Below are positions 1 through 8,311 of a DNA stretch of 40,047 nucleotides, piece after piece; position 1 is the stretch's first letter; each line of letters begins with the position of its first letter. The notes under the pieces are model-generated. The model worked only from the letters and a program-made list of their open reading frames with translations, was not told the DNA's origin and ran no database searches. The translations under genes were made by a program, and so were the position numbers. The DNA is from an uncultured Nodularia sp. (GTDB lineage Bacteria > Cyanobacteriota > Cyanobacteriia > Cyanobacteriales > Nostocaceae). The stretch spans positions 1 through 40,047 of the forward strand of contig CAIWDD010000020.1 in assembly GCA_903911355.1 (NCBI GenBank), read 5' to 3'.

Positions 1-404
1 AATACAACACTCAATTACGAGCAGAATATGAATTTGTGAGAGATTTGAGCAGTCACGCTTGTCAAGCGTCTGTTGAAAATGTAGAACGTGCTATCAATAG
101 ATTTTTCGCTAACTGCAAGGCTAAAAAACCCGGAAACAAAGGGTATCCAAGATTTAAAAAGCATAATCGCTCTGTTGAATATAAACAACAATCTTGGAAG
201 CTTCACCCGACAAAACGTCGTATTACCTTTACTGATAAAAAAGGCATTGGTGAACTCAAATTGTTGGGTAAGTGGGATATCCACACTTATCCTGTAGAGC
301 TAATTAAGAGAGTTAGGATTGTTCGCCGTGCGGATGGATATTATGTTCAGTTCTGTGTGAAAGCAGATAATAAACAGGAAGCTCCATTAACTACTTTACA
401 ATAA
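1..404 (+). pseudogene. Truncated TnpB-type (IS200/IS605 OrfB) fragment
   Basis: An open frame runs in from the left edge (it reads YNTQLRAEYEFVRDLSSHACQ before the first GTG at 36) and stops at 402-404. It matches the N-terminal region of IS605 OrfB/TnpB, an RNA-guided nuclease encoded by IS200/IS605 transposons. The features seen are an alternating helical segment ending in AINRFFANCKAKK, then GYPRFKKH, then the beta-rich stretch with VRIVRRADGYYVQFCVKA. The frame ends where the RuvC nuclease domain should begin, so the catalytic Asp/Glu residues and the zinc finger are absent. No continuation is seen in 405-611. It is almost certainly inactive. The gene start lies outside the window, so the upstream extent is unknown. 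Confidence 0.85.
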
Positions 405-611
405 GGTTTTGCGAGTTACTTATGTTACGAGTTTTTCTTCACTTATCCAGAGCAACTTTATATTCTAGTTGCTTGCAGTCTGACTGCATAGGCAGTTTCT
501 AGGCCGCAAATAATGAAGATGTGGAGGTTGACAATTACTCCCAGATTTGTTATAGTAAAATCGATAAGGAAGAACTATCATAATTTATTAGTTCACTCAG
601 TGGCATGACAT

Positions 612-1040
612 CTAAAATCCGCTACTGGGCAAAAGTAAAATATCGATCATTTCACCGACTACCAAACCGCACAAAGCTAAGAGGGTTAAAATCCAAAATG
701 AGTCGGTTTTGTTAAAGCCTTTCCAACGCATTTCTAAATCAGCTAAAAACGTAGTTGCTATGGGTATGAGAAACAGACTGAAGAATAGCGACCAAGTTTC
801 TACCAAAGCAACTGATAGACTTAAAAATAAAACCACAACCAAGATTCTAGAGCCAAGTGCCACTAAGTGATCCAACCAAACAATAGTTTTTCTGACAATG
901 GCTAAGGTGACGGCGACGACAAAAGCCCCCGTCAACCAAATAATGTGATGAGCAGCAAGATACCACCCTAAAAGGGCATAAGCTAACCAGAGTAATATCA
1001 GGGGTATGACTGGTATTCTGTGAAAAAATCCCACATGCAT
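612..1040 (-). CDS. Small multi-span membrane protein, unknown function
   Basis: About 142 residues from the ATG at 1040. An upstream extension to 1085 is possible but adds a polar stretch without family support. The protein is very hydrophobic, with about four predicted transmembrane helices: IPLILLWLAYALLGWYLA, IIWLTGAFVVAVTLAIV, RILVVVLFLSLSVALVETW with the following LFFSLFLIPIATTFL, and a last one near FWILTLLALCGLVVGEMID. The loop LADLEMRWKGFNKTDS is polar. I do not recognise a named family. It lies downstream of the SDR gene on the same strand with a gap of about 115 bases, so co-transcription is possible but not shown. Confidence 0.7.
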   Translation of the reverse strand: MHVGFFHRIPVIPLILLWLAYALLGWYLAAHHIIWLTGAFVVAVTLAIVRKTIVWLDHLVALGSRILVVVLFLSLSVALVETWSLFFSLFLIPIATTFLADLEMRWKGFNKTDSFWILTLLALCGLVVGEMIDILLLPSSGF

Positions 1041-1154
1041 GATTTTATTTCCGTACCTAGTCAGAATCAAAGATTGACAACTCAATAAAACCTTTCACCT
1101 GTTGATCAATGCTACACTATGATATCAATTACCTGGCTGACTAAGCTTTTGGGA

Positions 1155-1850
1155 CTAAATATCACCGTATATGGGAATTGCAGCACCACGGATATCCTGA
1201 GCAGCTTCTGAAGCCAGAAAGCAGATTAATTGAGCTAGAGATTCGGGTTTTACCCACTTGTGAGCATTTTCTGGTCCCATAGATTCGCGATTTTTAGGTG
1301 TGTCAATTACACTGGGAAGAATCACATTAGCAGTAATATTTGTACCCTTAGTTTCATCAGCGATCGCCTTTGTTAAGGCTACCACACCGGCTTTAGCCGC
1401 AGAATAGGCCGCTAATTGCGCCGCAGGTTCTACAGCAGCCCTAGAAGCTACGGTGACAATTCTACCATAGCCATGTTCCCACATACTTTTTAGGCTATAC
1501 TTGCAAGTCAAGAAAGTTGTATTCAGATTTAAATCAAATTCCCGCTTCCAACTGTAAAAACTGTATTCATGAGTTTTCCCCATAGAAAACCCCCCCACCA
1601 GATGAATTAATACATCCACCCGTCCCATACGATTGATCAGATGATCTACTGAGGCTTCTTCCTCCAGATTAGCAGGGATAAAGTGAACTCTGGCGAAATC
1701 AGCAGGTGAAAGGATTCCTTTGAGACGTTCAACTTCTTTGGGGAGACGATAAGGAATAGTTACATTTGCACCCCGGGACAGAACAGCTGGGGTGACTCCT
1801 AAACCTAGTCCACCAGTACCACCGGTGAGTAAAACTTGCTTACCTTTCAT
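1155..1850 (-). CDS. SDR family oxidoreductase
   Basis: A short-chain dehydrogenase/reductase of about 231 residues, using NAD(P)H on an unknown carbonyl or alcohol substrate. From the ATG at 1850 the protein opens with MKGKQVLLTGGTGGLGLG, which carries the TGxxxGxG cofactor motif. Next come VDVLIHLVGGFSMG (the NAG-region equivalent), the catalytic Ser in VASRAAVEPAA, and the YSAAKAG motif with the catalytic Tyr and Lys. The reading frame extends to 1880, but that adds ten basic residues that precede the Rossmann strand and look non-native. The family resembles FabG-like 3-oxoacyl reductases. Specificity cannot be read from sequence, and no pathway partner is adjacent. Confidence 0.88.
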   Translation of the reverse strand: MKGKQVLLTGGTGGLGLGVTPAVLSRGANVTIPYRLPKEVERLKGILSPADFARVHFIPANLEEEASVDHLINRMGRVDVLIHLVGGFSMGKTHEYSFYSWKREFDLNLNTTFLTCKYSLKSMWEHGYGRIVTVASRAAVEPAAQLAAYSAAKAGVVALTKAIADETKGTNITANVILPSVIDTPKNRESMGPENAHKWVKPESLAQLICFLASEAAQDIRGAAIPIYGDI

Positions 1851-2064
1851 GAATTTTCGATGCACTCGGCAAAAGTTCAATTTTAGAATAACGCGATGTC
1901 AGCAATCTGGTGAAAATTACTGACTTTCCCACAAACAGAACACCAAACCCGAAGATGGCTCAAAGATAATCAGATTTCTGAGAAATTCTTAGTTTAGGGT
2001 TATAGAGCAGGAAGTATTGCTAAAATCCAAATAAATTACCGTCAATATTTATCACCTGATTCCT

Positions 2065-3930
2065 ATGAAAGAAACTGTCCTAGAGGTTCGCAATCTAAAA
2101 GTGGAATTTTCCAGTGATGGTAGCAGTGTCAAAGCAGTAGATAATATATCCTTTGAAATTAATCGCGGCGAGACTCTAGGTATAGTCGGTGAATCGGGTA
2201 GTGGTAAATCGGTAACATCATTGGCTGTCATGGGTTTATTACCCACTCCCGGTAAAATTAGCGGTGGTCAAGTTTGGTTTCGTTCCCAGTCCGGTAGTAA
2301 CCCCATTAATTTAGTAGAATTACCTCCTGAAGAAATGCAGCTACACCGGGGTGGCGATATCGCCATGATTTTTCAAGAACCCATGAGTTCCCTCAATCCG
2401 GTTTATAATATTGGGTTTCAGATGGCAGAAGCAATTATGCAACATGAGAATGTTTCTCTAGTTGAAGCCAAACGAATTGCGATCGCTCTTTTGCAAGAAG
2501 TCAAACTTCTGCCTCATGATGAGATTATACAACAGCAGTGCCTGCAAAGCACAGATCAACCAGAGGGGCTAACCTTGGCTAGGTTAGTCAAGCAGCACAA
2601 GGAAGCTATCCTAGAGCGTTACCCCCACGAACTTTCTGGAGGTCAGCTACAACGGGTAATGATTGCCATGGCTATTTCTTGCAATCCCGTGGTATTAATT
2701 GCCGATGAACCCACTACAGCTTTAGATGTGACGGTGCAAGCTACTATTATTGACTTGTTGGGAGAATTGCAGCAAACCCGTGATATGTCCATCATTTTCA
2801 TTACCCACGATTTGGGACTGATTTCGGAAATTGCTGACAAAGTAGCGGTAATGTACAAAGGCCAAATTGTCGAATATGGTGCAGCAGCAGAAATTTTTAG
2901 CCGCCCCCAACATCCATATACTAAAGGTCTGGTGGCTTGTCGCCCTAAACTTAACCACCGTCCTCACAAACTACTTACTGTTTCCGACTATATGAGCGTG
3001 GAAGAAACTCCCACCGGAAAAGCAGTAATTCACCCCAAACAACCCCTGCACCCCCCAGAGTTCACCCTTGAGGAAATGTCTCAAAGGTGGAACAACTTTA
3101 ATCATAAGTCACCTTTATTGCAAGTCCGCAACCTCCAGGTAGGTTTCCCCGTGCGGGGAGTATTTGGTGGGACAAAACGCTACCATATGGCAGTTAACAA
3201 TGTTTCTTTTGATGTTAAGCCTGGGGAAACACTGGGATTGGTGGGAGAATCTGGTTGTGGTAAAACTACTCTGGGTAGAAGTTTGCTGCGATTAATTCAG
3301 CCAATGAGTGGTGAAATTATCTTTGAGGGTCAAGATATTACTCACCTGAAGGGTGAAGCATTGCAGAAACTGCGCCGAGAAATGCAAATTGTCTTCCAAA
3401 ATCCCTTTAGCTCCCTAGACCCCCGCATGAAAGTTGGGGATGCGGTGATGGAACCGTTGTTAATTCACTCTGTGGGGAAAACCAAGGGACAGCGCCGAGA
3501 ACGTGTAATTGAACTTTTAGAACGGGTAGGTTTAAGTGCAGATGCAATACACCGCTATCCTCATCAGTTTTCTGGTGGTCAACGCCAACGGGTTTGTATT
3601 GCGCGTTCTTTGGCTTTAAATCCTAAGTTTATTATCTGTGATGAGTCGGTTTCTTCCTTAGATGTTTCTGTACAAGCCCAAGTGTTGAATTTACTCAAAG
3701 AATTGCAGGATGAATTTCAACTTACCTATATTTTCATTTCTCATGATTTAAGTGTCGTCAAATTTATGAGCGATCGCATTTTAGTCATGAATTCTGGTCA
3801 AATTGTAGAACAGGGAACAGCTGAGAGTATTTACATGAACCCCCAGGAAGAATATACACAAAAATTAATTGCTTCCATTCCTACCGGTAGTCCTGAACGA
3901 GTACGCGCTCGCCAAGCACACAAACTATGA
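2065..3930 (+). CDS. Fused dipeptide/oligopeptide ABC transporter ATPase (DppD-DppF type)
   Basis: A 621-residue protein carrying two complete ABC ATPase domains in tandem, as in YejF/GsiA-type proteins. It would power uptake of peptides or related solutes with separate permeases and a binding protein, none of which is in this window. Domain 1 has Walker A GESGSGKS near residue 40, signature LSGGQLQRV and Walker [14 protein letters not shown]. Domain 2 has [17 protein letters not shown] and [12 protein letters not shown]. Each domain ends with the oligopeptide-family extension, seen as [10 protein letters not shown] in the first and [16 protein letters not shown] in the second. The second Walker B carries DES rather than DEP, a mild variant. 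Start ATG at 2065; the gene stands alone. Confidence 0.93.
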   Translation: MKETVLEVRNLKVEFSSDGSSVKAVDNISFEINRGETLGIVGESGSGKSVTSLAVMGLLPTPGKISGGQVWFRSQSGSNPINLVELPPEEMQLHRGGDIAMIFQEPMSSLNPVYNIGFQMAEAIMQHENVSLVEAKRIAIALLQEVKLLPHDEIIQQQCLQSTDQPEGLTLARLVKQHKEAILERYPHELSGGQLQRVMIAMAISCNPVVLIADEPTTALDVTVQATIIDLLGELQQTRDMSIIFITHDLGLISEIADKVAVMYKGQIVEYGAAAEIFSRPQHPYTKGLVACRPKLNHRPHKLLTVSDYMSVEETPTGKAVIHPKQPLHPPEFTLEEMSQRWNNFNHKSPLLQVRNLQVGFPVRGVFGGTKRYHMAVNNVSFDVKPGETLGLVGESGCGKTTLGRSLLRLIQPMSGEIIFEGQDITHLKGEALQKLRREMQIVFQNPFSSLDPRMKVGDAVMEPLLIHSVGKTKGQRRERVIELLERVGLSADAIHRYPHQFSGGQRQRVCIARSLALNPKFIICDESVSSLDVSVQAQVLNLLKELQDEFQLTYIFISHDLSVVKFMSDRILVMNSGQIVEQGTAESIYMNPQEEYTQKLIASIPTGSPERVRARQAHKL

Positions 3931-3963
3931 ATCCTCAAAAAAGTCAAAAAGCTACCGGTTTAG

Positions 3964-4231
3964 ATGTTACCTTATGCGATCGCCTTTTTCTTGGGTTGGT
4001 CTATTCTATTAATGATCTGGTTTGTTTTGGGTTTACCCCTGGGTCCTGGGGCTTTGATGAGAATTTAATTTACACCTTGGCGGCGTTAATATCAAGCAGT
4101 CAGTGCTAATTTTGCAGCATCAGGCTTTACCTTTGGGTGTACAATTAATCCCAGCACCCTATAACGAAGCCTTCATTTTAGAAGTGACGGCTGTGTTAGA
4201 ATCCCGGGGGTTATTTCTCGCAATCAGGTAG
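3964..4231 (+). pseudogene. Frameshifted remnant of a small membrane protein gene
   Basis: Two adjacent frames look like one broken protein. The first (3964-4068) reads [20 protein letters not shown] followed by a glycine/proline-rich [10 protein letters not shown], then stops. The second frame, from about 4070 to the stop at 4229-4231, reads GGVNIKQSVLILQHQALPLG and continues to [11 protein letters not shown]. The first part is clearly a transmembrane helix. A 60-residue reading in the third frame (3927-4109) starts inside the preceding ABC gene and mixes the two, so it is unlikely to be real. I do not recognise the parent family. The 3' end overlaps yidD on the opposite strand. Confidence 0.5.
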
Positions 4232-4468
4232 AGTAGAATCACAGCAATGGGTCTTAGCCTCCGGGACTGGATCATAACCACCTGGATGAAACGGATGACA
4301 ACGTAAAATCCGCCGCGTAGCCATCCACCCACCGCGCCATACCCCAAATCGCTCAATAGCTTCCATAGCATACATTGAACAAGTTGGTTGAAAGCGACAA
4401 GTAGGGGGAAATAATGGCGAAATAAACATTCTGTAACCTTTAATTAACCAAATGAATAATAATTTCAT
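4211..4468 (-). CDS. yidD: Membrane protein insertion efficiency factor YidD
   Basis: A small basic protein of about 85 residues, matching the YidD (former DUF37) family, thought to assist YidC-mediated membrane protein insertion at the inner face of the cytoplasmic membrane. The diagnostic cysteine-rich core is complete: [19 protein letters not shown], then [18 protein letters not shown]. An N-terminal amphipathic stretch [20 protein letters not shown] precedes it. Two ATGs are available. The one at 4468 has an AGGGG six bases upstream, whereas the one at 4474 abuts that AGGGG, so 4468 is preferred. It converges on the decayed membrane-protein remnant and is not adjacent to rpmH, rnpA or yidC here, which is usual in cyanobacteria. 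Confidence 0.93.
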   Translation of the reverse strand: MKLLFIWLIKGYRMFISPLFPPTCRFQPTCSMYAMEAIERFGVWRGGWMATRRILRCHPFHPGGYDPVPEAKTHCCDSTLPDCEK

Positions 4469-4529
4469 CACCATCCCCTAGATCCGATAAATTAATAATA
4501 AATCTGAAAACTTATATCTTGTAGTTTCT

Positions 4530-5243
4530 TTGTTATCTTCTATTATAAATTTAACCTCTGTTCCACCTTTGTGGCTGCAAATTACCGTAGTTACAGTTTG
4601 GGTGTCAGTGATCCTCCTGATTTCATGGGTGATGCATCGCTTTGGTAAGGGTGAACCAGAAATAGTTAGGAAAATAGTTCACATTGGCACAGGTAATGTA
4701 ATTTTACTAGCCTGGTGGCTAAATGTTCCCGCCAGTTTAGGCATTACAGCTTCCATTGTCGCCAGCACCATCACCTTATTATCATACAGATATCCCATTC
4801 TGCCTGGTATTAATAGCGTCGGACGGCAAAGTTTGGGAACCTTCTTTTATGCTGTCAGTATGGGCATTTTAGTCGCCTGGTTCTGGCATATACAACAGCC
4901 CCAATACGCCGCCATCGGGATCATGGTCATGGCCTGGGGTGATGGGTTAGCAGCATTGATTGGGCAACGCTTTGGTCAACATAAGTATAAAGTTTTAGGA
5001 TCCCAAAAAAGTTGGGAAGGCTCCTTGACCATGGCTACAGTGAGTTTTTTCATCAGTAGTTTAATTTTATTGAGTGTTGAAGGTAACCTTTGGCAAACTT
5101 GGGTAATATCCCTGGCGATCGCTGTAGTTGCTACTAGCTTAGAAGCAATTTCATTTTTAGGCATTGATAATTTAACAGTCCCTTTAGGAAGTGCCACCCT
5201 AGCACTTATATTAACTAACACTCTGTTACACCATTCCCCATAA
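4530..5243 (+). CDS. Phytol kinase / polyprenol kinase-like membrane protein
   Basis: A 237-residue integral membrane protein of the dolichol kinase / VTE5 phytol kinase family, which phosphorylates free phytol (CTP-dependent) for tocopherol and chlorophyll salvage. Diagnostic elements are RKIVHIGTGN near residue 50, MAWGDGLAALIGQRFG in the middle with the conserved Gly-Asp-Gly, and KSWEGSLTMA. About six hydrophobic helices surround them. The start is TTG at 4530; no ATG lies in frame before the first helix, so a non-ATG start is needed. The substrate could be another isoprenoid alcohol. The gene runs toward the peptide locus, but the 234-base gap separates them. Confidence 0.85.
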   Translation: MLSSIINLTSVPPLWLQITVVTVWVSVILLISWVMHRFGKGEPEIVRKIVHIGTGNVILLAWWLNVPASLGITASIVASTITLLSYRYPILPGINSVGRQSLGTFFYAVSMGILVAWFWHIQQPQYAAIGIMVMAWGDGLAALIGQRFGQHKYKVLGSQKSWEGSLTMATVSFFISSLILLSVEGNLWQTWVISLAIAVVATSLEAISFLGIDNLTVPLGSATLALILTNTLLHHSP

Positions 5244-5312
5244 TCAACAGTTAAAAACTCGATGATTTGATCAATAGCCGCAAAAACCGAGAATATTAAC
5301 CATTTATGTCCT

Positions 5313-5330
5313 AGGTGTGTGACTTTACCT
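5313..5330 (-). promoter_or_regulatory. AGGT...ACCT inverted repeat, copy 1 (candidate operator)
   Basis: On the minus strand this reads AGGTAAAGTCACACACCT. It shares AGGTAA and TCACACACCT with copy 3 (11113-11128) and TCACACACCT with copy 2 (5437-5452). It lies about 150 bases upstream of the first precursor peptide gene. The pattern is seen directly; a role as binding site is inference. Confidence 0.4.
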
Positions 5331-5436
5331 CGAAAAAATCGGACATTATATCTACTTTAAGGAGTAAATAGATAACATTGATTTCTATCTCCAGATTTAT
5401 GAATTCGTGACAAACAGTGCTTATAGTTGAGTTCTT

Positions 5437-5452
5437 AGGTGCTCACACACCT
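5437..5452 (+). promoter_or_regulatory. AGGT...ACCT inverted repeat, copy 2 (candidate operator)
   Basis: The sequence is AGGTGCTCACACACCT, ending 25 bases before the ATG of the first precursor. It has four-base inverted arms and shares TCACACACCT with copies 1 and 3. Its position relative to the start codon is almost the same as that of copy 3, which favours a regulatory or 5'-UTR role. Confidence 0.45.
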
Positions 5453-5477
5453 ATGCACATAACTGAGGCTAACAATC

Positions 5478-5777
5478 ATGTCACATGGAATATTCACATC
5501 AGAATTATTTGCCACTTTATCTGATGAGCAACAGCAGCTTTTAACTGGCGGTGCGGACTTTGAACTAGCCGGGAGCAACTTCTCACGAAGACGTACTAAC
5601 TTACAAGGAACAAGTAAGGCCGGTCCAGATGGTAGTAATGCCAACTCTACAGGTGATGTTACGGCTATTAATACTGCAGCTCAAGACTTGTTGGGATTGG
5701 GTGCCCAAGAAGTACCTTCAGTTGACGCTTTGGGTTCTGCACCAGTGTTAAATGGTGTAAATGATAACAATGGTTAA
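5478..5777 (+). CDS. Precursor peptide 1, double-glycine leader (bacteriocin-like)
   Basis: A 99-residue peptide with a class II bacteriocin-type leader of 25 residues: LFATLSDEQQQLLTGG ends in the Gly-Gly recognised by C39 peptidases. The predicted 74-residue core is rich in Asn, Gly, Ala and Asp, with DFELAGSNF near its start, GPDGSNANSTG in the middle and AAQDLLGLGAQEVP toward the end. There is no cysteine in the core and only modest hydrophobicity. The ATG at 5478 follows TGAGGCTAACAATC, a good Shine-Dalgarno arrangement shared almost exactly with the next gene. It is a close paralogue of precursor 2. It resembles the cyanobacterial CTB-type bacteriocin precursors, but activity is unproven. 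Confidence 0.88.
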   Translation: MSHGIFTSELFATLSDEQQQLLTGGADFELAGSNFSRRRTNLQGTSKAGPDGSNANSTGDVTAINTAAQDLLGLGAQEVPSVDALGSAPVLNGVNDNNG

Positions 5778-6061
5778 TAAGTAACCCATAAATCCGATTT
5801 GTGAGAGCGTTGTATCCACCTCAGTCGAAAATCATGTGTGGGGTTTAACAAACAGTCTCTAATAACTGAAATATTACAGAGATCACCCTGGTGAATTTCC
5901 CCAGGAAATATAGTAGCGATGAATCAACCAAACACCGGGGGTTTCTTGTGAGCAGGGGTGGAAAGTAGGCTAGTATTCCAGAATTTTCTTGATTTTGGCT
6001 AAATGCCTGTTAGTTAGAATCTAGAATTTTTGGCAAAAATATGTAACCGAGGCTAACAATC

Positions 6062-6364
6062 ATGACAGAGCATATTTTATCAGAGTTGTGTGTTGCTTTA
6101 TCCCATGAGCAGCAAGAACTTATAGCTGGCGGTGTTGACTTTGACCTAGCTGGGAGCAATTTCGCTAACAGACTGGCAAATTTACAAGGATCAGTCAGAT
6201 CTGGTCCTGATGGTAGCAGTGCAAACTCCACAGGTGAGTTGACAGCTACTAACACCGCAGCACAAGATTTATTGGGATTGGGTGCTGCACAAGTTCCTGA
6301 GGTTGATGCTTTGGGTGCTGCACCAATTCTCAACGGCGCAGGGAATAACTCCAATAACGAATAA
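6062..6364 (+). CDS. Precursor peptide 2, double-glycine leader (paralogue of precursor 1)
   Basis: A 100-residue peptide with leader LCVALSHEQQELIAGG (24 residues) and a 76-residue core. The core aligns along its whole length with precursor 1: DFDLAGSNFANRLANLQG, GPDGSSANSTGELTATNTAA, QDLLGLGAAQVPEVDALG and a final Asn-rich tail. The pair is therefore a tandem duplication with divergence mainly at the tail and in the middle linker. The upstream CGAGGCTAACAATC before the ATG repeats the ribosome-binding context of precursor 1. A 122-base MITE sits between this gene and the exporter genes that follow. Function is inferred from the leader and neighbours. Confidence 0.88.
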   Translation: MTEHILSELCVALSHEQQELIAGGVDFDLAGSNFANRLANLQGSVRSGPDGSSANSTGELTATNTAAQDLLGLGAAQVPEVDALGAAPILNGAGNNSNNE

Positions 6365-6456
6365 CATCCCATCGGCTCTGGTCTGTCAAGTTGAAATTCA
6401 TCAGTGATCATTTGACCAGTACTAGAGATATTTGCAATTACCATCTTGAATGATTT

Positions 6457-6578
6457 AGGACTTACGCAACTATCAAAGACTATCAAAGAAAATTTTCTGT
6501 TTGTGGCCATTGCTATTCCTGATCACAGAGGACTTTAGTCCTCTCTAGCCAAGCTATGATCTTAGTTGCGTAAGTCCT
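6457..6578. mobile_element. MITE with 16-bp terminal inverted repeats
   Basis: A 122-base element bounded by AGGACTTACGCAACTA at 6457-6472 and its exact inverse complement at 6563-6578. The interior holds a second palindrome, AGAGGACTTTAGTCCTCT at 6527-6544. The end sequence resembles miniature elements widespread in cyanobacterial genomes. No clear target-site duplication is visible. It contains no coding capacity of its own and lies between precursor 2 and the HlyD gene, where it could form a strong hairpin in the transcript. Confidence 0.85.
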
Positions 6579-6664
6579 GTAATTGATGATTGCACAGGTA
6601 ACTGTGTTTATGAATGTTTGCAACATTTTTTTATACATGAGAATCCCACCCAAGGTACAGTATA

Positions 6665-8179
6665 GTGAATTCCTTTCCCCAACCAGAAAACCAGTGGAAT
6701 AGGTTTAATGAACCGACTCCAGAAGAACTCAGTTTAGTGCAACCTGACGAGTTTCTTCCCCGCATCAGTAAATGGACAAATATCGGTGCTGGAGTTTTAC
6801 TAAGTATATTTCTCGCGGCCACTGGTCTCACATCTATTTTTAATTACAATGTCACAGTCAAAGTTCCAGCCACTATTCGACCAGAAGGAAAACTAGGAAT
6901 TGTGGAATCCGCCGTCATCGGAACAGTGCAAAAAATAGATGTGCAAGAAAATCAAATAGTCAATCAAGGAGAAGCCATAGCTTACATTGATGATTCCCGC
7001 CTGCAAAATCAAAAAAGCCAACTAGAAAACAGCATTGAGCAGAGTCAATTACAACTGCGCCAAATCGATGCTCAAATCCGTGAAATTACTACTCAGATTA
7101 CAGCCCAAACAACCTTAGTTAACCGGGCTATCATCTCCGCACAAGCTGAACTCAGTGCGACTCAACGCAACTATGAAGATCAACAAATTAGAACTATAGC
7201 CGAGCTGACAGAGGCCGAAGCTACCTGGAATTTAGCGAAAATACAACGCGATCGCCTACAACAGAATAACCTATTAACAGCAACTGTACAAGAGGCCGAA
7301 ATAGCTTTAAATTTAGCCAAATTGCAACGCGATCGCTTACAATCAATAGTAGAATCCGGAGCCGTTACTCGCAATTTATATGAAGAAAAAGAACAGGCTG
7401 TCAAGTCAGCCCAGGCTAAGTTAGAACAAGCAAAAGCTAGCGCCAAAGACCTAATAGAAGAAAAAGAACAAGCCTTAAAAATTGCTGAAATCAAACTCAA
7501 AAAAGCTCAAACTAATCTCAATCCCAGTAATGCCGCACTCACCGTCGCCTATGAACGGATTCAACAAGAAAAAGCCAGTGGAAAAGCGACCTTAGCCGCT
7601 TTGAACAGAGAGCGAGAAACCCTCATGCAACAGCGTCTAGAACTACAAAAACAAATGATTCGGACGCGCAAAGAACTACAACAACTACAAACTGACCTGA
7701 ATCAAACTGTAATTCGAGCGCCAATTACAGGGACATTGCTACAGTTAAATCTGCGTAATCCTGGGCAGGTAGTACAACCGGGCCAAGTTATTGCTCAAAT
7801 TGCTCCCCCCAATGGTCCGATGATGATTAAAGCTTTTATTCAGCCTCAAGATATCGACAAAGTACAACCCGGGCAAAAAGTGCAGATGCAGGTTTCCGCT
7901 TGCCCCTATCCAGATTATGGTACTCTTCACGGAACGGTGAGAACCGTCGCACCAGATGCCCTACCAGTGGGAAATCACAGCCCCCAGCCCACTGTTCAAA
8001 ATCCTACCCAGATGGTTGCTTATCAAGCCACTATAGAAGCCCAAACTACATTTGTGGGTAGAGGCGATCGTCAGTGTCATCTCAAACCCGGTATGGAAGG
8101 TAGGGCTGATATTATTTCTCGTCAGGAAACAGTCCTTAATTTCATTCTCCGCAAAGCCAGATTAATCACTGATTTTTAG
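6665..8179 (+). CDS. HlyD-family membrane fusion (adaptor) protein of peptide exporter
   Basis: A 504-residue periplasmic adaptor that would couple the C39 ABC exporter encoded next to an outer-membrane channel. It has a short cytoplasmic N-terminus, one transmembrane helix (about residues 42-60, GAGVLLSIFLAATGLTSIF), a lipoyl-like first half ending VGEAIAY-type (here NQGEAIAYIDDSRL), then a long coiled coil from about residue 95 to 345 rich in Gln, Glu, Lys and Ala. The second lipoyl half follows (VIRAPITGTLLQLNLRNPGQ), with a C-terminal beta-barrel. The start is GTG at 6665; an in-frame stop at 6638-6640 and no upstream ATG leave little choice. The exporter gene follows after 132 bases. Confidence 0.92.
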   Translation: MNSFPQPENQWNRFNEPTPEELSLVQPDEFLPRISKWTNIGAGVLLSIFLAATGLTSIFNYNVTVKVPATIRPEGKLGIVESAVIGTVQKIDVQENQIVNQGEAIAYIDDSRLQNQKSQLENSIEQSQLQLRQIDAQIREITTQITAQTTLVNRAIISAQAELSATQRNYEDQQIRTIAELTEAEATWNLAKIQRDRLQQNNLLTATVQEAEIALNLAKLQRDRLQSIVESGAVTRNLYEEKEQAVKSAQAKLEQAKASAKDLIEEKEQALKIAEIKLKKAQTNLNPSNAALTVAYERIQQEKASGKATLAALNRERETLMQQRLELQKQMIRTRKELQQLQTDLNQTVIRAPITGTLLQLNLRNPGQVVQPGQVIAQIAPPNGPMMIKAFIQPQDIDKVQPGQKVQMQVSACPYPDYGTLHGTVRTVAPDALPVGNHSPQPTVQNPTQMVAYQATIEAQTTFVGRGDRQCHLKPGMEGRADIISRQETVLNFILRKARLITDF

Positions 8180-8311
8180 GAAAGTTTGGTGGTCTGAAAT
8201 TCTCTGAGGTAATTACAAAGAGTTAACCGCCGATAAATAAATCTTCAGTTACATTTCCAGCGCTAGCAAGTTTGAGATTAAGGCTAAAAGTTCAACAAAC
8301 AAAACTTAATT

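Noticed and set aside
3927-4109. 60-residue ORF starting in the ABC ATPase end
   Set aside because: It mixes fragments of two other frames that look like a frameshifted membrane protein, and has no independent support.
5880-5960. Weak hairpins after precursor 1 (CCTGG...CCAGG; AAACACCGGGGGTTT)
   Set aside because: Stems are short and not followed by a T-run, so a terminator is not supported.
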